Part shown: positions 47,555-55,633 of the stretch, in pieces
How the letters are laid out: every line of letters starts with the position of its first letter
How positions within the stretch are numbered: position 1 is the stretch's first letter
Assembly: GCF_902459705.1 (NCBI RefSeq)
Contig: NZ_CABPRU010000004.1
Span: 62,001-126,000, forward strand
Reading direction: 5' to 3'
Origin: Pandoraea terrigena
Lineage (GTDB): Bacteria; Pseudomonadota; Gammaproteobacteria; Burkholderiales; Burkholderiaceae
DNA length: 64,000 bases
Notes under the pieces: generated by a model
What the model was told of the DNA's origin: nothing
Databases searched by the model: none
What the model saw: only the letters and a program-made list of their open reading frames with translations
Program-made: the position numbers and the translations under genes

Positions 47555-47643
47555 GCCAGGTCCTCCGGCTTGAACAGCGCGTAGACGAGATAAGCGAGCA
47601 GCGCGAGCGTGAGTCCGCCGCTCAGCCAATACATGGCGGTCAT
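47551..47643 (-). CDS. kdpF: KdpF, small lipid-like subunit of the Kdp pump
   Basis: A 30-residue single-helix peptide beginning [20 protein letters not shown] and ending in FKPEDLA. It stabilises the KdpABC complex in E. coli. A GGTAGGAGG ribosome site lies in front, inside the end of the upstream peptide gene. Both its ends overlap neighbours by four bases (ATGA), so the three genes are tightly coupled. Confidence 0.93.
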   Translation of the reverse strand: MTAMYWLSGGLTLALLAYLVYALFKPEDLA

Positions 47644-47732
47644 TGCTGCCCTCCTACCGACGCGCAGAACGCGACAAAACCGACGGTCGTGGCAACGAAC
47701 ACCGCAAGCACGCCGAGATATACCCAGTCCAT
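47640..47732 (-). CDS. 30-residue membrane peptide preceding kdpF
   Basis: A short gene starting [20 protein letters not shown], with one membrane helix and a small hydrophilic end. A GGGAG ribosome site lies six bases upstream. Its stop overlaps the kdpF start (ATGA), exactly as kdpF overlaps kdpA. I do not know a characterised function. Short MDW-type peptides appear, from memory, next to kdpF in some other proteobacteria. It looks like a second KdpF-like subunit or regulator of the pump. Confidence 0.8.
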   Translation of the reverse strand: MDWVYLGVLAVFVATTVGFVAFCASVGGQQ

Positions 47733-47853
47733 GACAACTCCCTATCGTGTGGCGGCCGGCACGCCACGGACGCGACGCGCCCTCGCATGCGCATGCCAGC
47801 CGTGCATTGAACGATACGGATCGGCGCGTAAAGACGGGGACAAAACGGATAAA

Positions 47854-47875
47854 CGGGGTGTAAACAACGTATAAA
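47854..47875 (-). promoter_or_regulatory. KdpE binding site
   Basis: On the minus strand TTTATA-CGTTG-TTTACA followed by CCCCG. The E. coli kdpFABC operator has the same TTTATA and TTTACA half sites at the same 5-bp spacing, followed by the same CCCCG. It lies about 120 bp upstream of the first kdp start. Confidence 0.85.
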
Positions 47876-47897
47876 AACGAGGGGGCCTCGACGCGAA

Positions 47898-47929
47898 GAA
47901 GCCCGCCGATATCGCTATCGGCGGGCTTC
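47898..47929 (-). terminator. Hairpin after the amino-acid binding protein gene
   Basis: A perfect 14-bp stem (47898-47911 with 47916-47929, loop TCGC). The T-run is weak on both strands, so termination strength is uncertain. Confidence 0.6.
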
Positions 47930-48048
47930 CGGTTCAGTGGGGGGCAGCAACGAAACCTCCCGTCCGGATTCCAGCGTCATCATCGACTCAACGTCGCGCG
48001 GAGCGAGGAACCGCGGAGGCGTCTTGCTCCGGCGGATTGGAATGGGCG

Positions 48049-49131
48049 TTAGGGGGGCGTGTTGTTATCGGCGGCTGACCCGTAGCGTGCACCGGCGGCC
48101 CAAAGCGCGAGCATGTCGGGCGACGGCACGATGCGGAGCCTGTGCCCGAAAGGCGGCACGGCAGCCTGAAACGACTCGCGTTGCAGTTGAAGCATATCCC
48201 CGTTGCGGAAGATCTCGGCGAGTGCGGCATCAACGCGCGCCTTGAACGCCGGGTCGTCCTTGGGCAGGGCGAGTGCGTAGTACTCGGGCTCTGTCCCCAG
48301 CGGCGGTCCGACGATCCGGAAGGCGTTCGGCGACTTGCTGGTAGCGCGCAAGCCTTCGAGCAGAACGTCGTCGAGCGCGAGCGCTTGCGCACGGCGCTCA
48401 CGGAGCATACGAAATGCGTCGTCGTAGTCGCGCGCCATCAGGAGCTGGAAGCCTGCCCGTGCGTGTTGGGCACGCACGAGCCGCTCGGCGGTCGTGCCTT
48501 GCACCACGGCGAGTCGCAGCCCTCGCATATCGTTGATCGAATGAATCCCGGCGCCGTGCCGAACCATGAGGCGCACGCTAGCGGCGTAATACGGCAGGCT
48601 GAAGGCCACTTGCTGTTCGCGCGCCACCGTGACCGTCGACGGCGCGCAATCGATGTCGATGGCTTCCCCCTTGATCAGCGGCCCGCGCATCTGCTCGATC
48701 ATGCGCACCGGGGTGCTGCGCAGGTCCGGCATCTCCATCTCGCGTTGCAACGCTTGCACAACGCGTTGGCACAGCGCCCACGCCAGCCCCATCGGCCGAT
48801 CCTTCGCATCCACATACGAGAATGGGACCGCCGTTTGCCGATAGCCCAGCACGATGCGTCCGCGCTCGCGAATGCGCGCCATCGTCGGGGAAGCGTCGGA
48901 ACGCGCGGCGGTGTCGTCGCCCAACGCCACCGCGGCGTCCGCCATTGACCACGGGATCGCCGCCGTGTTCACCCGAGGTAGTCCGGGCACCGGCGGCTGG
49001 CCAGCGGGTGCCACCGCCGGAATGACGAGCGCTAGCCCAGCCGCCACTGTCAACACACGACGCAAGCATGGACGCAGGAAGCCTGCGACACAGGCCACGG
49101 ACGATGACAACCGACAAGTAGGCAGGGACAT
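48049..49131 (-). CDS. Periplasmic amino-acid binding protein (SBP_bac_3)
   Basis: A 360-residue exported solute-binding protein, similar to glutamate/aspartate-binding GltI proteins. The signal segment is about residues 25-43 (VLTVAAGLALVIPAVAPAG). The mature protein opens near RIRERGRIVLGYRQTAVPFSYVD, with later IDIDCAPSTVTVAREQQVAFSLPYY and LRLAVVQGTTAERLV, the family pattern. No permease gene lies beside it. A gap of about 60 residues between signal and domain is unusually long. Confidence 0.88.
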   Translation of the reverse strand: MSLPTCRLSSSVACVAGFLRPCLRRVLTVAAGLALVIPAVAPAGQPPVPGLPRVNTAAIPWSMADAAVALGDDTAARSDASPTMARIRERGRIVLGYRQTAVPFSYVDAKDRPMGLAWALCQRVVQALQREMEMPDLRSTPVRMIEQMRGPLIKGEAIDIDCAPSTVTVAREQQVAFSLPYYAASVRLMVRHGAGIHSINDMRGLRLAVVQGTTAERLVRAQHARAGFQLLMARDYDDAFRMLRERRAQALALDDVLLEGLRATSKSPNAFRIVGPPLGTEPEYYALALPKDDPAFKARVDAALAEIFRNGDMLQLQRESFQAAVPPFGHRLRIVPSPDMLALWAAGARYGSAADNNTPP

Positions 49132-49241
49132 GGTCGACGCCGGGACAGGGAGAAAGGTGTCCGTACCTTAGCAACGCCGCACATCGATCGACCCGCCACA
49201 AACCTCTTTTCGGACAATTCCCTAGGAACGTAGATCGACCG

Positions 49242-49829
49242 TCAGCACCTATGCGCGAGCAACGTTTGCAGCAGACGCTCGTCGTCTTCCGCCGTCGGCG
49301 CGGTATTGTCGTAGCGCACCAGATCTGGGAACGCCGCGGCGGATGGCGAGAACCGGCGCAACCGGTATTCATCCCAATGCGCGAGCTTGTAGGCGTCGTT
49401 CGGATTGCCGCGGCTCACGATACGCGCCTTCGCGTTGGCCTCGTCGAGATCGACCCAGACCACGTGTACACTCACGTCGTCATCGACCCCGAGCCACGCG
49501 CGATCGAACAGGCGCCCTTCGCGCAGCTCGCGCGAGAGCGGCCCGACCACCAGCACATTCACCCCCAGGCGCAGGTTTTCGCGTGCCGTGTCCAACAGTC
49601 CCGCGTACTCCGGGTCGCGCAACGTCTGCAAATACAGCGGGCTGTCGCGGTCGTTCGGATTGCCCGTCAACGCGCGCATGACCGCCGCGCTGTAAGCACC
49701 GTAGAGCGTGTCCTTATCCAGCAGGCAGAACGCGCCCCCGCTGCGCGCAATCAACGGGCCTATCAGACGCTTCGCCAACGTCGTCTTGCCCGCCCCGGCG
49801 TGGCCGCAGAAGAAAACGAGGCGCGTCAT
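49242..49829 (-). CDS. P-loop kinase-like AAA ATPase
   Basis: A 195-residue nucleotide-binding protein. Walker A is FFCGHAGAGKTT (7-18) with LLDKDTLYG after it, as in gluconate-, shikimate- or zeta-type small-molecule kinases. VHVVWVDLDEANAKARIVSRGN resembles their lid/base region. The substrate is unknown. Its start overlaps the end of the cupin gene by four bases, so the two are coupled. Confidence 0.85.
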   Translation of the reverse strand: MTRLVFFCGHAGAGKTTLAKRLIGPLIARSGGAFCLLDKDTLYGAYSAAVMRALTGNPNDRDSPLYLQTLRDPEYAGLLDTARENLRLGVNVLVVGPLSRELREGRLFDRAWLGVDDDVSVHVVWVDLDEANAKARIVSRGNPNDAYKLAHWDEYRLRRFSPSAAAFPDLVRYDNTAPTAEDDERLLQTLLAHRC

Positions 49830-50203
49830 GATTGCGCCTTGCGCTCGAACATCACGAAATGCTTGCGCACCGGTTCGATGACCTCGAACACCCCCTCGAA
49901 GCCCGCCGGAATCACACCGGCGTCGCCTGGCCCGAACGCCGACGCGTTGCCCTCAAGGTCGGTGATGCAAATGCGCCCCTCGATGACCGAAAAATATTCC
50001 TGACGATGCGGACCAAAGGCAATGCGCCACGCGCCGGGTTCGCACGTCCACTCCCCGCAATCGAACTCGCCGAGCGCGTCCGTGTAGAACGGGCGCGTCA
50101 CACGTTGCGGATTGCCGCGCACACGGCGCGCTTGCGCGGGATGGTCGAAGACGGCTTCACCCGCCTGAGCGGGAGCGAAAGTAATCAGTGAGGGAGCGTT
50201 CAT
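49826..50203 (-). CDS. Cupin domain protein (DUF861-like)
   Basis: A 125-residue single-domain cupin of the DUF861 type (related to (S)-ureidoglycine aminohydrolase). The barrel runs from FDCGEWTCEPGAWRIAFGPHRQEYFSVIEGRICITD to GDAGVIPAGFEGVFEVIEPVRKHFVMFE. The metal-site residues are partly altered (HRQEYFSV), so it may be catalytic or only ligand-binding. It ends in an ATGA overlap with the kinase gene. The Met one codon earlier could be the start. Confidence 0.85.
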   Translation of the reverse strand: MNAPSLITFAPAQAGEAVFDHPAQARRVRGNPQRVTRPFYTDALGEFDCGEWTCEPGAWRIAFGPHRQEYFSVIEGRICITDLEGNASAFGPGDAGVIPAGFEGVFEVIEPVRKHFVMFERKAQS

Positions 50204-50237
50204 CATGCGTGCGGAGAAAAAGGTCGACAAAGCAGGC

Positions 50238-51092
50238 TCAATTGAGCGCCGCGCTCAGCTTGCGTCGCCACGCCGCCACGGTGGCCGGATCCGTCTCAGA
50301 GAGCGCGTCGAAGATGGCCAGCATCGACTTGCGCGCGGCATCGTCGCCGAACGTGCGGTCGCGCTGCACGATATCGAGCAGCGTCTGCAACGCCGGCGCG
50401 TAGTCGCGATCCGCAAGATAGCGGTTGGCAAGATCGAGCCGTGCCTGCAAATTGGCGGGCTCCGCGTGTACGCGCGCGAGCAGCGCCTGCGCGGGCGGCA
50501 GATGACTCGCCTGCTCGGCCGCGGCAATGCGTGTGTTCAACGCGGCGATGCGCGCGTCGCCACTGGCCGCCGTTCGCGGCGACAGCAGCGCCAGTTCCGC
50601 CCGCGCGCCGTCAACCTCGCCCATGCCGAGCATTACGTCGGCCAGATCGAGACGCACATCGTCATGCGCGGGGTCCAGCGCCAGCGCCGCCTGCAACGCG
50701 TCACGCGCGACGTCCGGCTTGCCCGCCATCAACGCGTCGTGCGCCACGCGGCGAGCCATCTCCGCCGGATTCGGCATGATCCGGTCGATGAAGGCGCGCA
50801 ACTGTCCTTCGGACAACGCCCCCACGAACTGGTCGACCGGCTCGCCGTCGACGAATGCGACCACCGTCGGCAGGCTGCGCACGCCATATTCCGCACAAAG
50901 CTGCGCGTTCTCGTCGGCATTGATTTTCACGAGACGAATGCGCCCCTGCGCTTCGGCTTCGAGTTTTTCGAGCAACGGTCCAAGCACGTTGCATGGGCCG
51001 CACCACGGCGCCCAGAAATCGGCGAGCACTGGCACTTGATGCGAGACGGCCAGCACGTCTGCATCGAAACTGGCGAGATGGGTATCGATCAT
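50238..51092 (-). CDS. cnoX: Thioredoxin-TPR chaperone CnoX
   Basis: A 284-residue protein with an N-terminal thioredoxin domain (1-110; active site WCGPC, C31 and C34) and C-terminal TPR repeats (about 115-284). It corresponds to CnoX (YbbN), which holds proteins damaged by hypochlorite and passes them to GroEL. E. coli CnoX lacks the first Cys, but here the full CxxC is kept, so it may also act as an oxidoreductase. The start has AGGAC upstream. Confidence 0.92.
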   Translation of the reverse strand: MIDTHLASFDADVLAVSHQVPVLADFWAPWCGPCNVLGPLLEKLEAEAQGRIRLVKINADENAQLCAEYGVRSLPTVVAFVDGEPVDQFVGALSEGQLRAFIDRIMPNPAEMARRVAHDALMAGKPDVARDALQAALALDPAHDDVRLDLADVMLGMGEVDGARAELALLSPRTAASGDARIAALNTRIAAAEQASHLPPAQALLARVHAEPANLQARLDLANRYLADRDYAPALQTLLDIVQRDRTFGDDAARKSMLAIFDALSETDPATVAAWRRKLSAALN

Positions 51093-51281
51093 AGGTCCTA
51101 TCGAGCGTGGTAAATTGCGTGGACGGCGGCTGTTACTCATCGAATACGGCCGCCGGCGAGATGCATGGTAAGCATGGTAATCGCAAAACTGGGCAAATCG
51201 GTACGGACGCGCTTGAGCGCCGCGGGTTCCCGACTGGGTCACGCGCCGCTCCCCCCCGTCTGACGGTATGCAGGGGGGCAC

Positions 51282-53804
51282 ATGCACGCAGGCCATGGCA
51301 CGGCAATCTTCTTCACGCAACTGCTCCTGCTGGTTCTGGTCGGCCGTTTGCTCGGCGAGGTAATGCAGCGCCTGCGCCAGCCGGCGGTCATGGGCCAGTT
51401 GCTGGCCGGCGTGCTGCTCGGCCCCTCCGTCTTCGGCGCCCTGATGCCCGCTTGGCAACACGCCATCTTCCCCGATACCGAAGCGCAGAAAAGGATGCTC
51501 GACGCAGTCGCCGAGCTGGGCGTGCTGCTCCTGCTGCTGTCTACCGGGCTGGAAACCGATCTGGGTCTCGTTCGCCGCATGAAGCGAATGGCGATCTTCG
51601 CGTCGGCGGGCGGCATGGTGATCCCGTTCGCCTGCGGCGTCGCGCTTGGCTGGTATCTGCCCGGCGATCTCCTGCCGCATCCCGAGACCAGACTCGTCAC
51701 CGCCCTCTTCCTCGGCACTGCGCTGTCGATCTCGTCCGTTAAAGTCGTGGCGATGGTCATTCGCGAAGTCGACTATCTGCGCCGCAACATCGGCCAGATC
51801 ATCCTCGCGGCCGCCATCCTAGACGACACCACCGGCTGGATCATCATCGCTGCCATCGCCGGCCTTGGAGCGAGCGGTTCGATCGATCTTGGCCATCTGT
51901 CGATCAGCCTGGGCGGCACGTTACTGTTCATCGTGCTGTGCTTCACCGTGGGCAAACGTGCCGTGGCCGTCGCGATTCGCTGGACCAACGACCACTTCAC
52001 CGCCGAGATGCCCGCGCTCAGCGCGATTCTCGTCATCACGTTCGTGCTGGCGCTCGCCACCGACCGGCTCGGCGTGCATACCGCGCTGGGCGCGTTCATG
52101 GCCGGCGTCATGATCGGGCAGTCGCCGATTCTCACCGAGCAGATCGAGGCACAGCTACGCGGGCTGATCGTCGCGCTCTTCGCGCCGGTGTTTTTCGGCG
52201 TGGCCGGCCTGTCCGTGGATCTGACGATCCTGCTCGACCGGCGCATGCTCGGGCTGGTCGCCGGATTGATCCTGATCGCGAGCATAGGCAAATTCACTGG
52301 CGGCTTCCTCGGTGCACGCCTCGGCGGCATGTCGTCGGCCGAAGCGCTGGCGCTCGCGACCGGCATGAACGCGCGCGGCTCGACGGAGATCATCGTGGCG
52401 AGCATCGGGCTCTCGCTCGGCGTGCTCAGCAGGGATCTGTTCACGATGATCGTCATCATGGCGCTGATCACCACACTCATCATGCCGCCCGTGCTGCGGC
52501 GGGCACTCGTGCGCATTCCACTCTCGGCGCAGGAGAAGGCGCGGCTCCAGAAGGAAGCCGCCGAGGCGAAGGACTTCCTGCCGAACGTCGAGCGGATTCT
52601 GGCCGCGGTGGACGGCAGCGCCAACGGGCGCTTCGCCGCATGGATCGCGGGACTGACGGCTGGCGTGCGCGGCACGCTGACGACCGTGCTCGCGCCCTCG
52701 CCTGCCCGAGCGGACGGCGACAACAAGGCGCGTGACGCCAGCGAGACCAACCAAGCCCCGGGCAAACGCGGTGGCAAGGCCAAGGCGGCGCATGAAGCCC
52801 TTGACCACGACGGCGACGGGCGCGACGCCTACGAGATCGCGCTCGCCGCCGCCACGCTGGCGGCGCCACGCGCCCCTGGCACACCGGGGGTGGCGGACGA
52901 TTCAGGGGCTGACAAGGCTCGCGAGGCCGCGCGCTTGGTGCTGCGCGAGCGAAGCGGCAAGGCGCCGCAGAAGACGCCGGAATTGCCGCATGGCCCCATC
53001 AAGGCGAACGCCAACAAGGCGGCATCGGCCGACAGGCCGAACAACAGTGCCCCGAAGCACGCACCGGTGGGGGAAGCCTACGACGACAAACACGTAAGCG
53101 ACGCGACCGAGGCGGGCGATTTCGTCGCAAGCGATCCATCGGACGCAGCGCGCGAGCAGGAAGCGTCGCACCCCGGTCGCAGCAACGAAGCCAATCGCAT
53201 TTCCGACGAACTCGCCAAGGGCTACGGCTTCGTGATTGCCGGATTCGATGTCCCGGGCGAGGAATCGGATTCCGACGTCCCGCCGCTGCCCTTGCCTACA
53301 GGCGTGCTGCCGCTCACCAAAGCGTTCGACGGTGCCATCGGCATCGTGCTGGCCCACGGCGAGCATGCACGCCAGCCCGACGCGCCGCTCAGCATTCTCG
53401 TGCCGGTGTCCGGCACCGACTATTCGCGGCATGCGGCCGAACTCGCGATCACGCTGGCGCGCGCAGCGAACGCGCCCGTCACGGCACTCCACGTCTCCGC
53501 GCGCGTCGCGCCCGGCATGCTGCACCGGCGCTGGCGCCCGCGGGTGCTGCGGCCCGACGCCGCTGAAGCGGCCATGTTGGACAACCTGCATGCGCTGGCC
53601 GAGCGCAACGGCGTGAAGCTGCGCACCCGTCTGCTCGCCGGCGGCAAGGTCGACGAAGCCGTGCTGTATCAGATCCATCACGGCAAACACAATCTGCTGG
53701 TACTTGGCGTGCAGCCGCGTTTCGGTGACCGCCTTAACTTCGGCGCCGTCTCTCACCGTCTGCTGGAAGAGCGCCGATGCTCGGTGATCGTGCTCAGTGC
53801 GTAA
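51282..53804 (+). CDS. CPA2 cation:proton antiporter with split universal-stress domains
   Basis: An 840-residue transporter. The N-terminal 390 residues are a CPA2 (KefB/NapA-like) exchanger with about twelve helices, including ILDDTTGW (family ND/DD-like motif) and GMNARGSTEIIVASIGLSLG. A universal-stress fold begins at about 438 (VERILAAVDGSANGRFAAWIAGLTAG). It is interrupted by about 170 residues of charged low-complexity sequence and resumes near 643 (KGYGFVIAGFD). A second stress domain follows at about 703-840 (ILVPVSGTDYSRHAAELAITLAR; LLVLGVQPRFGDRLNFGAVSHRLLEERRCSVIVL). Potassium or sodium is likely; the ion is not fixed. GGGGGG precedes the start. Confidence 0.88.
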   Translation: MHAGHGTAIFFTQLLLLVLVGRLLGEVMQRLRQPAVMGQLLAGVLLGPSVFGALMPAWQHAIFPDTEAQKRMLDAVAELGVLLLLLSTGLETDLGLVRRMKRMAIFASAGGMVIPFACGVALGWYLPGDLLPHPETRLVTALFLGTALSISSVKVVAMVIREVDYLRRNIGQIILAAAILDDTTGWIIIAAIAGLGASGSIDLGHLSISLGGTLLFIVLCFTVGKRAVAVAIRWTNDHFTAEMPALSAILVITFVLALATDRLGVHTALGAFMAGVMIGQSPILTEQIEAQLRGLIVALFAPVFFGVAGLSVDLTILLDRRMLGLVAGLILIASIGKFTGGFLGARLGGMSSAEALALATGMNARGSTEIIVASIGLSLGVLSRDLFTMIVIMALITTLIMPPVLRRALVRIPLSAQEKARLQKEAAEAKDFLPNVERILAAVDGSANGRFAAWIAGLTAGVRGTLTTVLAPSPARADGDNKARDASETNQAPGKRGGKAKAAHEALDHDGDGRDAYEIALAAATLAAPRAPGTPGVADDSGADKAREAARLVLRERSGKAPQKTPELPHGPIKANANKAASADRPNNSAPKHAPVGEAYDDKHVSDATEAGDFVASDPSDAAREQEASHPGRSNEANRISDELAKGYGFVIAGFDVPGEESDSDVPPLPLPTGVLPLTKAFDGAIGIVLAHGEHARQPDAPLSILVPVSGTDYSRHAAELAITLARAANAPVTALHVSARVAPGMLHRRWRPRVLRPDAAEAAMLDNLHALAERNGVKLRTRLLAGGKVDEAVLYQIHHGKHNLLVLGVQPRFGDRLNFGAVSHRLLEERRCSVIVLSA

Positions 53805-53904
53805 GATGGACCATGAGGCATCGGCCGTCAGCCTGAGCTGCTGGCAGAAAAAACGCCCGCTGCCGATCGCTTCGGCAACCGGCGCCGACACGCCCAGGCG
53901 ACGC

Positions 53905-54804
53905 TCAACTCGCCGACGGCTTGCGCGCCGGCAGTGGAATCCACTCCGCCTCACCAGGCACGGTGCCCATCTGCTGGGCCGTCCAGGCCGCCTTGGCCTG
54001 TTCGATGCGCTCACGGCTCGATGACACGAAGTTCCAGAAGATGAAGCGGTCGCCGTCGAGGGGCGCACCGCCCAGCAGCATCAGCCGCGCCGGTGTGTCG
54101 CCCGCCACGATGCGCATGTCCGCGCCCGGCGCGAGCACGCCCATGCGGTGCTCCAGCAGCACCTCGTCGTTGACCGTCACTTCGCCCTGCACGGTATAGA
54201 CGGCGCGCTCCGCATACTCGGGCGGCAGTACGAATGCTGCGCCCGGCGCCATATCGACGGCCAGATAGAAGATCGGCGAAAACACCTTCACCGGTGCTTT
54301 CTTGCCAAACGCCTCGCCGAGAATCAGACGCATATGCACGCCGGGCAGGAAGATATCCGGCAGCGACGAGGCCGCGTGATGGGCAAACGTCGGCTCGGTC
54401 TCTTCGTCGGCCTGCGGCAGCGCCACCCACGTCTGAATCCCGTGCACGTCGCCGCCACGCTCGCGCACGTCATGCGGTGTACGTTCGGAGTGAACGATGC
54501 CACGCCCTGCCGTCATCCAGTTGACTGCGCCCGGCGTGATGCGCTGATCGCTACCAAGACTGTCGCGATGCCAGATCTCGCCGTCGAACAGGTAGGTGAC
54601 GGTCGCCAGGCCGATGTGCGGATGCGGACGAACGTCCATGCCCTGCCCCGGCGACAGCGTGGCCGGCCCCATGTGGTCGAAGAAGATGAACGGCCCGACC
54701 GTCTTGAACGGCAGGCTGGGCAGGCTGCGCTGCACGGTGAAGGCGCCGATGTCGCTCAGATGCGGCGCGAGCACGGCGAGGAAGGGACTCGTGGATTCGG
54801 TCAT
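53905..54804 (-). CDS. Pirin family protein
   Basis: A 299-residue bicupin. Metal ligands lie in RPHPHIGLATVTYLFDGEIWHRDSLGS and TAGRGIVHSE, the pirin signature. The C-terminal cupin covers about 170-280. Some pirins (YhhW, PirA) oxidise quercetin or modulate pyruvate metabolism; no function is fixed here. The start follows AGGAG, eight bases upstream. It stands alone and converges with the antiporter gene. Confidence 0.93.
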   Translation of the reverse strand: MTESTSPFLAVLAPHLSDIGAFTVQRSLPSLPFKTVGPFIFFDHMGPATLSPGQGMDVRPHPHIGLATVTYLFDGEIWHRDSLGSDQRITPGAVNWMTAGRGIVHSERTPHDVRERGGDVHGIQTWVALPQADEETEPTFAHHAASSLPDIFLPGVHMRLILGEAFGKKAPVKVFSPIFYLAVDMAPGAAFVLPPEYAERAVYTVQGEVTVNDEVLLEHRMGVLAPGADMRIVAGDTPARLMLLGGAPLDGDRFIFWNFVSSSRERIEQAKAAWTAQQMGTVPGEAEWIPLPARKPSAS

Positions 54805-54947
54805 GGTGCGGCTCTCCTGCGTTCGGATGGGCGATGGGGCGAATGTGAAGTGATTGTAGAGGACATTGCGGACACACTCCATGACACCTGAGCATGATTG
54901 CCGAGCGGCTTATCGCGCCTGCACGCATGTGCGACGCGCATCGCTCC

Positions 54948-54953
54948 TATAAT
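54948..54953 (+). promoter_or_regulatory. -10 box of a candidate greB promoter
   Basis: A perfect TATAAT about 50 bases before greB. The -35 region around 54924-54930 is poor. Confidence 0.5.
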
Positions 54954-55003
54954 GCAGGGATCCCGAAACGCTATATGCACACGCGCGTCGTGTGCATCGA
55001 CTT

Positions 55004-55567
55004 ATGAACAAGGCCTTCGTCAAGGAAGACAGCGGCGACGACGATGACGATCTCGACGCCGGCACCCCGGAAATTCCCGCGGGTACCAAGAACTACATTA
55101 CGCCGACGGGCTATCGGCGCCTGAAGGACGAGTTGCTCGACCTCCTCGACAATCAACGCCCTGAGGTCGTGAAGATCGTGTCGTGGGCGGCGTCCAACGG
55201 CGACCGCTCGGAGAACGGCGATTACATCTACGGCAAGCGACGCTTGCGCGAGATCGACCGGCGCATCCGCTTTCTCACGCGACGCCTCGACAACGCCGAG
55301 GTGGTCGACACGCGTCGTCAGGAGAACGTCGATCAGGTGTTTTTCGGCGCCGAAGTGACCTATGCCGACGGCAAGGGCAACGAACACACGATCATGATCG
55401 TCGGCATTGACGAGGTCGATCTCGATCGGGGGCATGTGAGCTGGATTTCGCCGATGGCCCGCGCGATCACGAAAGCGAAAGTTGGCGACACAGTGCCGCT
55501 GCGCACCCCCGCCGGGCTGGAACAGATCGAGATCCTGGACGTGCGCTATCCGCCGTCGGAAGGCTAG
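55004..55567 (+). CDS. greB: Transcription elongation factor GreB
   Basis: A 187-residue factor that rescues backtracked RNA polymerase by stimulating transcript cleavage. The coiled-coil domain includes YITPTGYRRLKDELLDLL and ASNGDRSENGDYIYGKRRLREIDRRIRFL, with the two tip acids in NGDRSENGDY. The C-terminal globular domain ends near VPLRTPAGLEQIEILDV. An acidic N-terminal tail (about 8-30, five Asp in a row) is absent from E. coli GreB. An in-frame GTG 12 bases earlier is a less likely start. Confidence 0.96.
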   Translation: MNKAFVKEDSGDDDDDLDAGTPEIPAGTKNYITPTGYRRLKDELLDLLDNQRPEVVKIVSWAASNGDRSENGDYIYGKRRLREIDRRIRFLTRRLDNAEVVDTRRQENVDQVFFGAEVTYADGKGNEHTIMIVGIDEVDLDRGHVSWISPMARAITKAKVGDTVPLRTPAGLEQIEILDVRYPPSEG

Positions 55568-55633
55568 CGAATAAGGGAATTCGGGCAGACGTTGTCGGCG
55601 CACGCCCGTCAAACGGGGGCGCCGGCGCGCGTG

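Larger units (their letters stand above)
47733..48048 (-). other. kdp control region
   Basis: It carries the KdpE site (47854-47875), an additional TTTATCC/TTTACG-rich patch up to about 47820, and at 47898-47929 the hairpin after the amino-acid binding protein gene. A clear sigma-70 -35/-10 pair for kdp could not be read. No further gene is seen. Confidence 0.6.
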
